Of a stretch of DNA of 55,500 nucleotides, positions 10,291 to 17,848 are shown piece by piece (position 1 is the first letter of the stretch; the number at the start of each line of letters is the position of its first letter). A program made the position numbers and the translations under genes. The notes beneath the pieces were generated by a model that was not told the origin of the DNA, made no database searches, and worked only from the letters and a program-made list of their open reading frames with translations. Source of the stretch: an uncultured Chitinophagales bacterium (GTDB lineage: Bacteria; Bacteroidota; Bacteroidia; Chitinophagales; JAHDHT01); NCBI GenBank assembly GCA_938023075.1, contig CALHDG010000048.1, positions 1-55,500 on the forward strand, given 5' to 3'.

Positions 10291-11004
10291 TTAAAAATGG
10301 TTTTGCTGAAAATATTGATTAAAAGATGCGGACCAATTGCTTAAAGGACAATCGGTGACACTATTTCGTGTAGTATATTGTAAAAACAAAGAACGATTAA
10401 TTGGTTTTGCACCAAAACTGCTAAGATGAGGTGTTTCCATTTGACAGTCAATTAATTCAAACTTATGGGCTTTTAAAAATTTCACAAAGTATATAAAAGC
10501 AATTTTAGAAGCATTGCTGACTTTGGCAAACATCGATTCTCCACAAAACAATTTACCAAAGCCAATTCCATACAAGCCTCCGTTTAGGTTGCCTTCTAAA
10601 TCCCATAATTCTACCGAGTGTGCGCAACCCATTTGATGTAATTTAATATAGGCTTGTTTCATTTCAGGCGTAATCCAAGTGCCATTTTGATAATGCCGGC
10701 TAATGGTTTTGCATTGATCTATTACCGATTCAAAACTTTGATTCATCGTTACCCGGTAGTTGTCTTTTCGTAAAACAGGGCGCATGCTTTTGGCTATCTT
10801 TAGCTCATTAGGATATAATACAAATCTTGGATCAGGCGACCACCACAATATCGGTTCATCATCACTAAACCAGGGAAATATACCCCTTTGATAGGCTTTC
10901 AAAATTCTATTGGGGTGCAAGTCGCCACCAACTGCCAATAAACCACTCTCCATTGATAAAGATGGGTTAGGGAAAATATGTTCTTCCGGTAATCTATAAA
11001 TCAA
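10291..11004 (-). CDS. aat: Leucyl/phenylalanyl-tRNA-protein transferase
   Basis: The 237-residue protein is a full-length Aat. It starts with RLPEEHIFPNP, then GLLAVGGDL, AYQRGIFPWF, WWSPDPRFVL, SRHYQNGTWIT, HSVELWD, GGLYGIGFGKLFCGESMF and IDCQMETPHLSSFGA, all family signatures. It attaches Leu or Phe from tRNA to N-terminal Arg/Lys of target proteins, creating primary N-degrons recognised by ClpS. The start must be TTG at 11004 (or a weaker ATT/CTT), because an in-frame stop lies seven codons upstream and no ATG precedes the conserved N-terminus. It follows clpS by 96 bp and precedes the ATE/Bpt-like gene by 47 bp on the same strand. Confidence 0.97.
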   Translation of the reverse strand: MIYRLPEEHIFPNPSLSMESGLLAVGGDLHPNRILKAYQRGIFPWFSDDEPILWWSPDPRFVLYPNELKIAKSMRPVLRKDNYRVTMNQSFESVIDQCKTISRHYQNGTWITPEMKQAYIKLHQMGCAHSVELWDLEGNLNGGLYGIGFGKLFCGESMFAKVSNASKIAFIYFVKFLKAHKFELIDCQMETPHLSSFGAKPINRSLFLQYTTRNSVTDCPLSNWSASFNQYFQQNHF

Positions 11005-11100
11005 AAAACTATTTACAATAAGTTATGAAAATAAGGCACGGCAAAATTTTTAGAGAATAAAAACTTGAAGAAAAGGATTATTTGATGTTTGATAGCTTAT

Positions 11101-11391
11101 TTACTCAATAGTAGCTCCAATACCTCTGTCAATAAAAGCATCTTTTAAAGGTCTTAAAACCTTCAAACTTCCACTTTTAACACCATATTTACCTCTGTAA
11201 TGTATAATTAAAGTACATTGTTCTGCTTGTTCAATATCCATATCACAAATGTCCATTAAAGAAGCAATAACGTAATCAAATGTATTAATCTCATCATTAT
11301 GTACCACTAGGTTACTAGTTTCTACTACTTGCTCTAACACTTCATTGGCAACGAGTACTTCTGTAGATGGTTTAGTTGAAAATTGAGACAT
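11101..11391 (-). CDS. clpS: ATP-dependent Clp protease adaptor ClpS
   Basis: The 96-residue protein has a disordered N-terminus followed by the ClpS fold: LVVHNDEINTFDYVI (N-degron pocket region with the N-D-x-x-T motif), LMDICDMDIEQAEQCTLIIH and a basic GKYGVKSGS segment. ClpS binds proteins bearing N-terminal Leu/Phe/Trp/Tyr and hands them to the Clp ATPase. Its position as first gene of a clpS-aat-ATE/Bpt-like row places substrate tagging and recognition together. The ATG start gives a normal family length. Confidence 0.96.
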   Translation of the reverse strand: MSQFSTKPSTEVLVANEVLEQVVETSNLVVHNDEINTFDYVIASLMDICDMDIEQAEQCTLIIHYRGKYGVKSGSLKVLRPLKDAFIDRGIGATIE

Positions 11392-11510
11392 AACGATTGC
11401 AGTTTTATTCTATTAATCAAAACAAAAGTACAGTAATTTTTGAAAAAATGCCTGTATTAGTGAATAATTTTTAATAGATAAAATATTTTTACTCAATAGA
11501 ATGATGCATT

Positions 11511-12677
11511 CTACACTTTCGCCTTGTACTCCTTCTTATCAATAATCATCTTAGCAATTACTTCTTTTAAGATTTCTGAGGTGCCGCCACCAATAGGTCC
11601 TAAGCGGCTATCGCGTGATAAACGTGCCAATGGATATTCTTCCATATAGCCGTAACCACCCAAAAATTGAAGGCAATTGTAAATAACCTGATCGGCAACT
11701 TTGGTACTTTGCAATTTTGACATACAAGCTTGTTTCACAACATAAGTGCCTTGTTCTAGCTGTTGAGCAACCTGATAATTAAATGTTTTAATCATTTCTA
11801 CCTCGGTTGCCATTTCTGCTATACGGTGGCGAAGTGCCTGAAAACGGTCAATTGTTTTACCGAAAGCCGTTCGCTCCGACATATATTGTAAGGTATACTC
11901 AATAGCATATTCTGACCGGGCGTGTGCATTAATACCCATAATCAACCGTTCTAATGCAAAGTGTTGCATTACATAATAAAAGCCTTTGTTTTCTTCACCC
12001 ATTAGGTGGCTTTTCGGAATTCTAACATTGTCAAAAGCAATTTCGCCAGTATCGGAAGCGCGCCAGCCTAACTTATCTAACTTGGTCGCACTTACACCGG
12101 CAGTTTCTCTATCAATTAAAAAAACACCCATATTTTTTGGGTTAGAGGCTGTATTCATTTTAGCAATAACTACCAAATAATCGGAATAAACACCATTGGT
12201 GATAAATGTTTTAGAACCATTAATAACGTATTCATCTCCATCCAATACAGCAGTTGTTCTCATCGCACCTACATCAGAGCCACCAAAAGGTTCTGAAATA
12301 CAAAGACAGCCAATCATTTCTCCGGTAATACTTTTAGATAAATATTTTTGTTTGATGGCTTCGCTACCTTCGGCGTTTAAGTGAGTCATTGCCAAATAAA
12401 CGTGTGCCCAAATGGCTGCAGCAAAACCTCCAGAGTTAACTTTTTGAAGTTCTTCTAATAAAATAACGGTATAAAAAATATCTAATTCTAAGCCTCCATA
12501 AGCTTCCGGATATTTTATTCCGAAATAGCCCATCTCACCAAACTTCATCCAAATATCACGCGGTATTGTTCCTACTCTTTCCCATTCATCAATATGAGGA
12601 ACTACTTCTTTTTGTAAAAAGCTTTTTAATCCATCTCTAAAAATCAAATGTTCTTCACTAAAATATTGTTGATGCAT
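11511..12677 (-). CDS. Acyl-CoA dehydrogenase (FAD-dependent)
   Basis: The 388-residue protein has the complete acyl-CoA dehydrogenase architecture: helical N-domain, beta middle domain with CLCISEPFGGSDVGAMRTTA (FAD/substrate binding) and YVINGSKTFITNG, and the C-terminal helical domain with AFGKTIDRFQALRHRIAEMA and FLGGYGYMEEYPLARLSRDS followed by PIGGGTSEI. A catalytic glutamate is not obvious to me at the position used by medium-chain enzymes; the GGYGYMEEYP segment supplies one used in other subfamilies. It oxidises acyl-CoA to enoyl-CoA in fatty or branched-chain acid breakdown; substrate is unknown. It follows a TetR regulator gene by 21 bp and is probably co-transcribed and controlled by it. 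Confidence 0.94.
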   Translation of the reverse strand: MHQQYFSEEHLIFRDGLKSFLQKEVVPHIDEWERVGTIPRDIWMKFGEMGYFGIKYPEAYGGLELDIFYTVILLEELQKVNSGGFAAAIWAHVYLAMTHLNAEGSEAIKQKYLSKSITGEMIGCLCISEPFGGSDVGAMRTTAVLDGDEYVINGSKTFITNGVYSDYLVVIAKMNTASNPKNMGVFLIDRETAGVSATKLDKLGWRASDTGEIAFDNVRIPKSHLMGEENKGFYYVMQHFALERLIMGINAHARSEYAIEYTLQYMSERTAFGKTIDRFQALRHRIAEMATEVEMIKTFNYQVAQQLEQGTYVVKQACMSKLQSTKVADQVIYNCLQFLGGYGYMEEYPLARLSRDSRLGPIGGGTSEILKEVIAKMIIDKKEYKAKV

Positions 12678-12698
12678 ATTATTATATATTTTTATTAT

Positions 12699-13364
12699 TT
12701 AAAATAAGAGTGTTCGATGCCTTTTGTGTATATAGTTTTCAGATGGAACACCTATATTATTCAGGTACTCTTCCCCATAAAATGCTTCAAATGCCGTAAT
12801 GCCTTTTGCAGTAAAATGAGGTAAAATAGTACTCCATATCATTTTTTCTGCTTCTTCTATTTTAGCAACCTTCCTCACCACTTTTTGAGCTACCCAATAA
12901 TAGGTAATTAACCAGGCATTAACCGCAAGCTGATAATACAAGCCCTCAAATTGTTCTTCCTTCATATTGCCTATTTCTACAGCAAAAGCAAAAGCTTCAA
13001 TATTATTGTTAATGGTTTTTGCCGTCCAATCTTTCATTACCTTTTTAATAGTAGCGTGTTCTAAAACCGACATATCTCTAAATACAAAGGGATATTTTTT
13101 TTGGAGCACTCCACAAGTATGCACATCTAAGCTTAAGTTAGAAAATGCCGGATAGTTTTTTCGATCCTTTTGAATTTCGGCAATATCCTGAAGCATGCAG
13201 TTAGCTACCTCTTCTAAAATTTTATATTTATTTTTAAAATGATAGGCAAGATTACCTCTGCTCATATCACATTGTAAGGCAATATCAGAAAGGGTATAGG
13301 CATAAAAACCTTTTTGATTAAAGAGTCGAATTGCCTTGTTAAGAATTCTAAGTTTAGTTTGCAT
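12699..13364 (-). CDS. TetR-family transcriptional regulator
   Basis: The 221-residue protein has a TetR N-terminal helix-turn-helix: KAIRLFNQKGFYAYTLSDIALQCDMSRGNLAYHFKNKYKIL, with GNLAYHF in the usual recognition-helix position. The helical C-terminal ligand domain is unassigned. It is the first gene of a two-gene operon with the acyl-CoA dehydrogenase, so it is probably a fatty acid or acyl-CoA responsive repressor controlling itself and the dehydrogenase. The upstream promoter overlaps a 26-base perfect palindrome, fitting autorepression. The ATG at 13364 gives the standard TetR N-terminus and lies only ~12 bases after the -7 box, implying a very short leader. Confidence 0.94.
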   Translation of the reverse strand: MQTKLRILNKAIRLFNQKGFYAYTLSDIALQCDMSRGNLAYHFKNKYKILEEVANCMLQDIAEIQKDRKNYPAFSNLSLDVHTCGVLQKKYPFVFRDMSVLEHATIKKVMKDWTAKTINNNIEAFAFAVEIGNMKEEQFEGLYYQLAVNAWLITYYWVAQKVVRKVAKIEEAEKMIWSTILPHFTAKGITAFEAFYGEEYLNNIGVPSENYIHKRHRTLLF

Positions 13365-13376
13365 TGCTTAATAAGA

Positions 13377-13416
13377 CAAAAGTACAACAAAAATTTAGTC
13401 TTTTAAGACTAAATTT
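13377..13416 (-). promoter_or_regulatory. tetR promoter with palindromic operator
   Basis: The minus-strand sequence TACTTTTG (13384-13377) is a perfect TAnnTTTG -7 box. Just upstream at 13391-13416 is a palindrome with 12-base arms AAATTTAGTCTT and AAGACTAAATTT separated by two bases. It covers the -10 to -35 spacer, where a repressor would block polymerase. The leader to the tetR ATG would be about 7 bases. Confidence 0.78.
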
Positions 13417-13446
13417 CATTTTAACTTTTCAATAAGATGAAGGCAT

Positions 13447-13475
13447 AAAAAAAGGCTACTTGAATAAGTAACCTT
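13447..13475 (-). terminator. Rho-independent terminator after the coiled-coil-HhH gene
   Basis: On the minus strand GGTTACTT pairs with AAGTAGCC around a four-base loop and is followed by seven T. It closes the OmpA/coiled-coil operon that ends at 13503. Confidence 0.82.
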
Positions 13476-13502
13476 AATTAATAAAATTATGAAAATTAAA
13501 AT

Positions 13503-16500
13503 TTATGCTTTTCTTCCACCTTTAAGACTATCCTGCAATTTCGCTAACTCATCCCACTTATCATCTCTTGCAAGCGCAGATTGCTTCGCCCAAGTTGAAG
13601 GATCATGCATTTGATATCTCGGTCCAGCATCATTTAAAATCTTTTTTAAAGTACTCACCTTAGCTTTTGCTAAGTCTTTAAATGTAATAATATCAGCCTT
13701 GTTCAATAAACCGGCAATTTTCGGTCCAATACCTTCAATCTTTTTTAAATCATCTTTTTTCGCCTTTTTTACTGCTTTCTTCGCTGCCGGTTTTGTTTTT
13801 GCAATTGACTTTTTAGCGGCAGGTTTCGATTTTGTAGTGGCTTTTTGCTTCACCGTTTTAGCCTTACCAACTACCCGCTTCTCCCCAACTACAGTTTTAG
13901 AAACTTCTACCGTTCCAGCCTGCATCATCATCTGTTGAAGTGTCTCCATATCAAATGATTTAACTACTTCAACTTCTTTAATAATTTCAACCGGAACTTC
14001 TTTAATTACTTCAATTTCTTTAACTATCTCTTTAATTACTTCAACTTCTTTCGGCTTTTTCTTTAATTCCGCTTCTAAGTATTTATTGTTCTTTTGAAGT
14101 GCATCAAATTTTGCCTTTAAGGCATTTAATGCTTTTTCATCGGTAACCGTTTTTACTACTTCAACCTCTTTCGGTTTTTTCTTCAGTTCTACTTCTAAGT
14201 AGTTATTGTTTTTTTGAAGTGCATCAAATTTTGCTTGCAGTGCATTTAATGCTTTTTCATCGGTAACCGTTTTTACTACTTCAACTTCTTTAATCACTTC
14301 CTTCGGTTTCTTATCCAATTCTATTTGAAGTTGCTTCGCTTTGTTCTCCCAACTACCTATGTTAGATTTTAAGATGTTGATCTCTTTATCTTTACCAGCA
14401 AAATTAGTTTCTAGCACCCGGTATTTATTTTTCAAATCTAAAATTGCCGAATCTTTTTCTTTTACTGTATTTTGATGGCTAGGAATCAATTGATTATACT
14501 TAGCTTCAAGAGATTTTAGCTTTTGAGCTAAATCATTTAACTCCTCTTGTTTATCTTTTTCAAGTTTAATCTTCGTAGTATTTAAGGTATTGTATTTATT
14601 ACTCCAATCATTTACTTTATTTTGTAAAGTACCTAATTTTTCATCCTTATCATCTATACTCTTTTCTAAGGCATTGTATTTGTTGGTCAATACAACTATT
14701 TCATTATTTTTTTCGGTTCCTGCCTTGTTGATGCTGGTCTCCAACTTAGTTACTTCACCTTCAAGTATAGTAATTTTTTGAGTTAAGTTTTTGATTTGAT
14801 TATCCTTTTCTATACTCTTCGCTTCTAACTGTGTATACCTACCTTTTAACTCACCAATTTGCTTATCCTTTTCTTCTAAAAGCTCATTTTTCTTCTTCGC
14901 CGCTGCGTTATAGTTGGTTTCAATATCTTTTAATTTATTTTGGAAACCAATTATTTGATTGTCTTTATCAGACCCAGTTGACTCTAACTGCTTAAATTTG
15001 TTATTCCAATTAAGAATAATGGTATCTTTTTCCTTAATTTTTTCTTCTTGTTGTCTAAGTAAAGCATCGTGTTTGGCTTTCCAATCAACAGCACTTTGTC
15101 TGTGGTTATTAATTTCTGCATCTTTTTCCTGAAGGCTTTTTTCTAAAGCGTTAAACTTCACCGTCCAGTTGTTGATAACATTATTTTTCTCTTGAAGTTG
15201 CGTTTCAAAGCCTTTTAATCTGGCAAGTAAATCTTCGTATTTAGTTTTCCAATCATTTACATCGGTATTGTATTTACCTTGTAAATTTGTAAACTGAAGA
15301 TTGGCTCCTTCATAATCTTTATGCTTGTTATCGTACTTAACTTTCCAGTTATTTACATCTGTATTGTATTTACCTTGTAAATCAGTGAACTGAAGGTTGG
15401 CTCCTTCATAATCCTTATGCTTGTTATCGTACTTAACTTTCCAGTCATTCACGTCTGTATTATATCGACCTTCTAAATCAGCGTATTTCTGATTGATTCC
15501 TTCATATTCTTTATGCTTGTTATCGTACTTAACTTTCCAGTTATTGATATCTGTATTATATCGCCCCTCTAAATCAGCGTATTTCTGATTGATTCCTTCA
15601 TATTCTTTATGCTTGTTATCGTACTTAACTTTCCAGTTATTTACATCTGTATTGTATTTACCTTGTAAATCAGTGAACTGAAGGTTGATTCCTTCATATT
15701 CTTTATGCTTGTTATCGTACTTAACTTTCCAGTTATTTACATCTGTATTGTATTTACCTTGTAAATCAGTGAACTGAAGGTTGATTCCTTCATAATCTTT
15801 GTGCTTGTTATCGTACTTAACTTTCCAATCATTCACATCGGTATTGTATCTGCCTTCTAAATCAACATATTTCTGATTGATGCCCTCATATTCTTTATGC
15901 TTGTTCTCGTACTTAACTTTCCAATCATTCACATCGGTATTGTACCTGCCTTCTAAATCAACATATTTCTGATTGATGCCTTCATATTCTTTGTGCTTGT
16001 TATCATACTTAACTTTCCAATCATTCACATCTTTATTGTACCTGCCGTCTAAGTCTTTAAACTTTACTTGAAGACCGTCATAATCTTTATTTTTGGCATC
16101 ATACTTTACTTTCCAATCCTTCACATCTTTATTGTACTTTCCATCTAAGTCTTTAAACTTCAATTGAAGTCCGTCATAATCTTTATTCCTTGTTTCAAAC
16201 TTTCCTTTCCAATCCTTTACATCGGTATCATACTTGGTTTTGAAGGCTAAAAATTCTTTATCGCGGTTATCATATTTTAATTTCCAATCGTTCAAATTGT
16301 TGTTTAAATCGTTCCGCTCTCTTTCTATAACCCCATAATTATTAAAAAGGGCATTGTATTCATTGGCTTTTCCATCATAATCTGTTTGTAAACTGGTAAA
16401 TCTATTTCGCTCGTTTTCTAATTCACCTTCTAAAGCAAACAAACCCGATCTGCCTAAAATGCGCCCTAATAACCAAGCCAAACCTGCAGCACCCAAGGCA

Positions 16501-16556
16501 AAAAGCAAGGGAAACAACCAACAAAGCCAATTAACTATAAATCCAAAAACTATCAT
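13503..16556 (-). CDS. Membrane-anchored giant coiled coil with 32-residue repeats and C-terminal helix-hairpin-helix domain (paralogue 1)
   Basis: This 1017-residue protein has one hydrophobic segment (residues ~1-32) and then almost continuous coiled coil. Residues ~85-450 hold about 12 tandem 32-residue repeats with an invariant Trp (DWKVKYDNKHKEYEGINQKY and variants). Residues ~780-880 contain two copies of a TDEKALNAL/KFDALQKNN module and KEVEVVK runs. A Lys/Ala-rich, histone H1-like basic stretch (KSKPAAKKSIAKTKPAAKKA) precedes a helix-hairpin-helix domain at ~930-1010 (LKKIEGIGPKIAGLLN), resembling H3TH domains of flap-endonuclease-like proteins. Topology suggests an inner-membrane anchor. 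The HhH and basic stretch could bind DNA, which is inference. It follows an OmpA-like gene by 20 bp and has a paralogous pair at 33467-36368. Confidence 0.85.
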   Translation of the reverse strand: MIVFGFIVNWLCWLFPLLFALGAAGLAWLLGRILGRSGLFALEGELENERNRFTSLQTDYDGKANEYNALFNNYGVIERERNDLNNNLNDWKLKYDNRDKEFLAFKTKYDTDVKDWKGKFETRNKDYDGLQLKFKDLDGKYNKDVKDWKVKYDAKNKDYDGLQVKFKDLDGRYNKDVNDWKVKYDNKHKEYEGINQKYVDLEGRYNTDVNDWKVKYENKHKEYEGINQKYVDLEGRYNTDVNDWKVKYDNKHKDYEGINLQFTDLQGKYNTDVNNWKVKYDNKHKEYEGINLQFTDLQGKYNTDVNNWKVKYDNKHKEYEGINQKYADLEGRYNTDINNWKVKYDNKHKEYEGINQKYADLEGRYNTDVNDWKVKYDNKHKDYEGANLQFTDLQGKYNTDVNNWKVKYDNKHKDYEGANLQFTNLQGKYNTDVNDWKTKYEDLLARLKGFETQLQEKNNVINNWTVKFNALEKSLQEKDAEINNHRQSAVDWKAKHDALLRQQEEKIKEKDTIILNWNNKFKQLESTGSDKDNQIIGFQNKLKDIETNYNAAAKKKNELLEEKDKQIGELKGRYTQLEAKSIEKDNQIKNLTQKITILEGEVTKLETSINKAGTEKNNEIVVLTNKYNALEKSIDDKDEKLGTLQNKVNDWSNKYNTLNTTKIKLEKDKQEELNDLAQKLKSLEAKYNQLIPSHQNTVKEKDSAILDLKNKYRVLETNFAGKDKEINILKSNIGSWENKAKQLQIELDKKPKEVIKEVEVVKTVTDEKALNALQAKFDALQKNNNYLEVELKKKPKEVEVVKTVTDEKALNALKAKFDALQKNNKYLEAELKKKPKEVEVIKEIVKEIEVIKEVPVEIIKEVEVVKSFDMETLQQMMMQAGTVEVSKTVVGEKRVVGKAKTVKQKATTKSKPAAKKSIAKTKPAAKKAVKKAKKDDLKKIEGIGPKIAGLLNKADIITFKDLAKAKVSTLKKILNDAGPRYQMHDPSTWAKQSALARDDKWDELAKLQDSLKGGRKA
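15206..16304. repeat. Tandem 96-base coding repeats inside the coiled-coil gene
   Basis: About 12 in-frame copies of a 96-base unit encode the 32-residue repeats. Copies around 15620-15820 are nearly identical at DNA level (for example TCGTACTTAACTTTCCAGTT recurs), while outer copies have diverged. Copy number may vary between strains. Confidence 0.85.
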
Positions 16557-16576
16557 TATTTATCTTTATTTATTTA

Positions 16577-17515
16577 TTATTTTAAAATTACTTCAACTCG
16601 TCTATTTTTTTGTCTACCTTCTGGTGTGTCATTTGATCCTGCCGGTTTATCGGGTCCATAACCTTGAGAAACCATTCGGTTTTTAGCTATACCACCTTTA
16701 CTGGTTAGGTAGTCTGCAGCAAATTCAGCCCTTTCTTTTGATAAGTTGACATTATATGCCCGATCTCCCCTATTATCTGTATGCCCACCAATTTCTAATT
16801 TTGCATTTGAAACTCGATCTAAATAGTAACTTAAATCTGCAAAATCTTGCCTCAACTGAGCATTTAAGTTTGGGCTTTCGGCGTTGGTAGCAAAATAAAG
16901 GATAACTGGTTTGCCAAAAAGTCTGTTTTTAATGGCTGCAACACGAGGATCGTTTTTCTTAACTTCAGAAAAACCGAATTCAATCCCTTTATCGATAACA
17001 TTATTTTTATACCACCTTGCATCGGGCAATTTTACACCTGCTGTACTAATTTGAGCGGCAGAAACCCCTAAGCCCGTCATCAAATTTTTTACTCTATCCG
17101 CTCTGGCTAAACCCAAATTGGGTAAGGAAGAATTGTTCTTTTCCGGTTCACGATAATAGCCCGTTATATCTAAATTTCGATTAGGGTTTTTCTTTAGATA
17201 GTCCGCCGTATTTTTTACAGATTTATTTAACCCTACTGTAGGTGTTAAATACTGTGTTTTCGAATCGTTATACTTAAAGTGATCGGGAGAGGTTTCTTTA
17301 AATCGCCCATCGGCAATATTCCAAGCTCCTAATTTATAGGGTTCGGTTTTTGTTACTGGTGGCGTGGCAACTGGAGCCTTAACAGGTGCGGCAGGAATTA
17401 CTTTTTCAACCACTGCTGGCGCACTAATACCACATATGTACTTTTTGCAGATAAATGCACCAGTAATTAACCAGCCTATAAAAAGGATTATCAATATTAA
17501 AGATTCTTTTCTCAT
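16577..17515 (-). CDS. OmpA-family protein with N-terminal membrane anchor (paralogue 1)
   Basis: The 312-residue protein begins with an uncleaved-looking transmembrane segment (LILIILFIGWLITGAFICKK) followed by two cysteines (CKKYIC), then an Ala/Pro/Val linker. Residues ~100-165 are a degenerate OmpA-like fold (LDITGYYREP, LGLARADRVKNLM) lacking the peptidoglycan-contact residues. Residues ~205-312 are a canonical OmpA C-domain with GHTDNRGD, NVNLSKERAEF and GRQKNRRVEVIL, whose Asp and Arg bind diaminopimelate of peptidoglycan. It therefore probably links membrane and cell wall. The coiled-coil-HhH gene follows by 20 bp, and the same gene pair recurs at 34989-36368. Confidence 0.9.
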   Translation of the reverse strand: MRKESLILIILFIGWLITGAFICKKYICGISAPAVVEKVIPAAPVKAPVATPPVTKTEPYKLGAWNIADGRFKETSPDHFKYNDSKTQYLTPTVGLNKSVKNTADYLKKNPNRNLDITGYYREPEKNNSSLPNLGLARADRVKNLMTGLGVSAAQISTAGVKLPDARWYKNNVIDKGIEFGFSEVKKNDPRVAAIKNRLFGKPVILYFATNAESPNLNAQLRQDFADLSYYLDRVSNAKLEIGGHTDNRGDRAYNVNLSKERAEFAADYLTSKGGIAKNRMVSQGYGPDKPAGSNDTPEGRQKNRRVEVILK

Positions 17516-17555
17516 AATTTCTATTTATATAAATATATTTTATTCTATTAATCGA

Positions 17556-17595
17556 TATAAAGTTTGGGCACACCATTAGTCGCAAATATATGTAA
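17556..17595 (-). promoter_or_regulatory. Promoter/leader of the OmpA-coiled-coil operon 1
   Basis: The minus strand contains TATATTTG (17590-17583), a perfect TAnnTTTG box, followed by GTGTGCCCAAACTTTATA. The latter resembles the sequence before the paralogous operon at 36453-36490, suggesting conserved control. Confidence 0.55.
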
Positions 17596-17812
17596 AACGG
17601 CTGCCTTTAAGTAACTTAAAAAAAATTAAGTATTGGTAGTGAAAAAGAAAGGGAACTATAACAAACTGGTTAAATAATCTGCAACAGTAGTTTAACGCTA
17701 TTTTGACTAATTCGAGCAAATTTGTCACCATATTCAATTTACATAAAACAAAGCCCAAAAAATTATTTATTATATCTGCATAAAATATTCCCTTCATACC
17801 CATTTTAACGCT

Positions 17813-17820
17813 TATTTTTG
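17813..17820 (+). promoter_or_regulatory. -7 box of the TonB receptor gene
   Basis: TATTTTTG is a perfect match to TAnnTTTG, 28 bases before the GTG start. No TTG is visible at -33. Confidence 0.45.
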
Positions 17821-17848
17821 CATCTGGACAATTCCGTAAAATAGTTTA

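Noticed and set aside
15206-16304. The evenly spaced 96-base repeats as a possible CRISPR array
   Set aside because: The repeats are in-frame coding, with no unique spacers and no cas genes nearby.
17576-17803. A 75-residue minus-strand ORF between ompA1 and the TonB receptor
   Set aside because: It covers the promoters of both flanking genes and its sequence does not look like a protein family.
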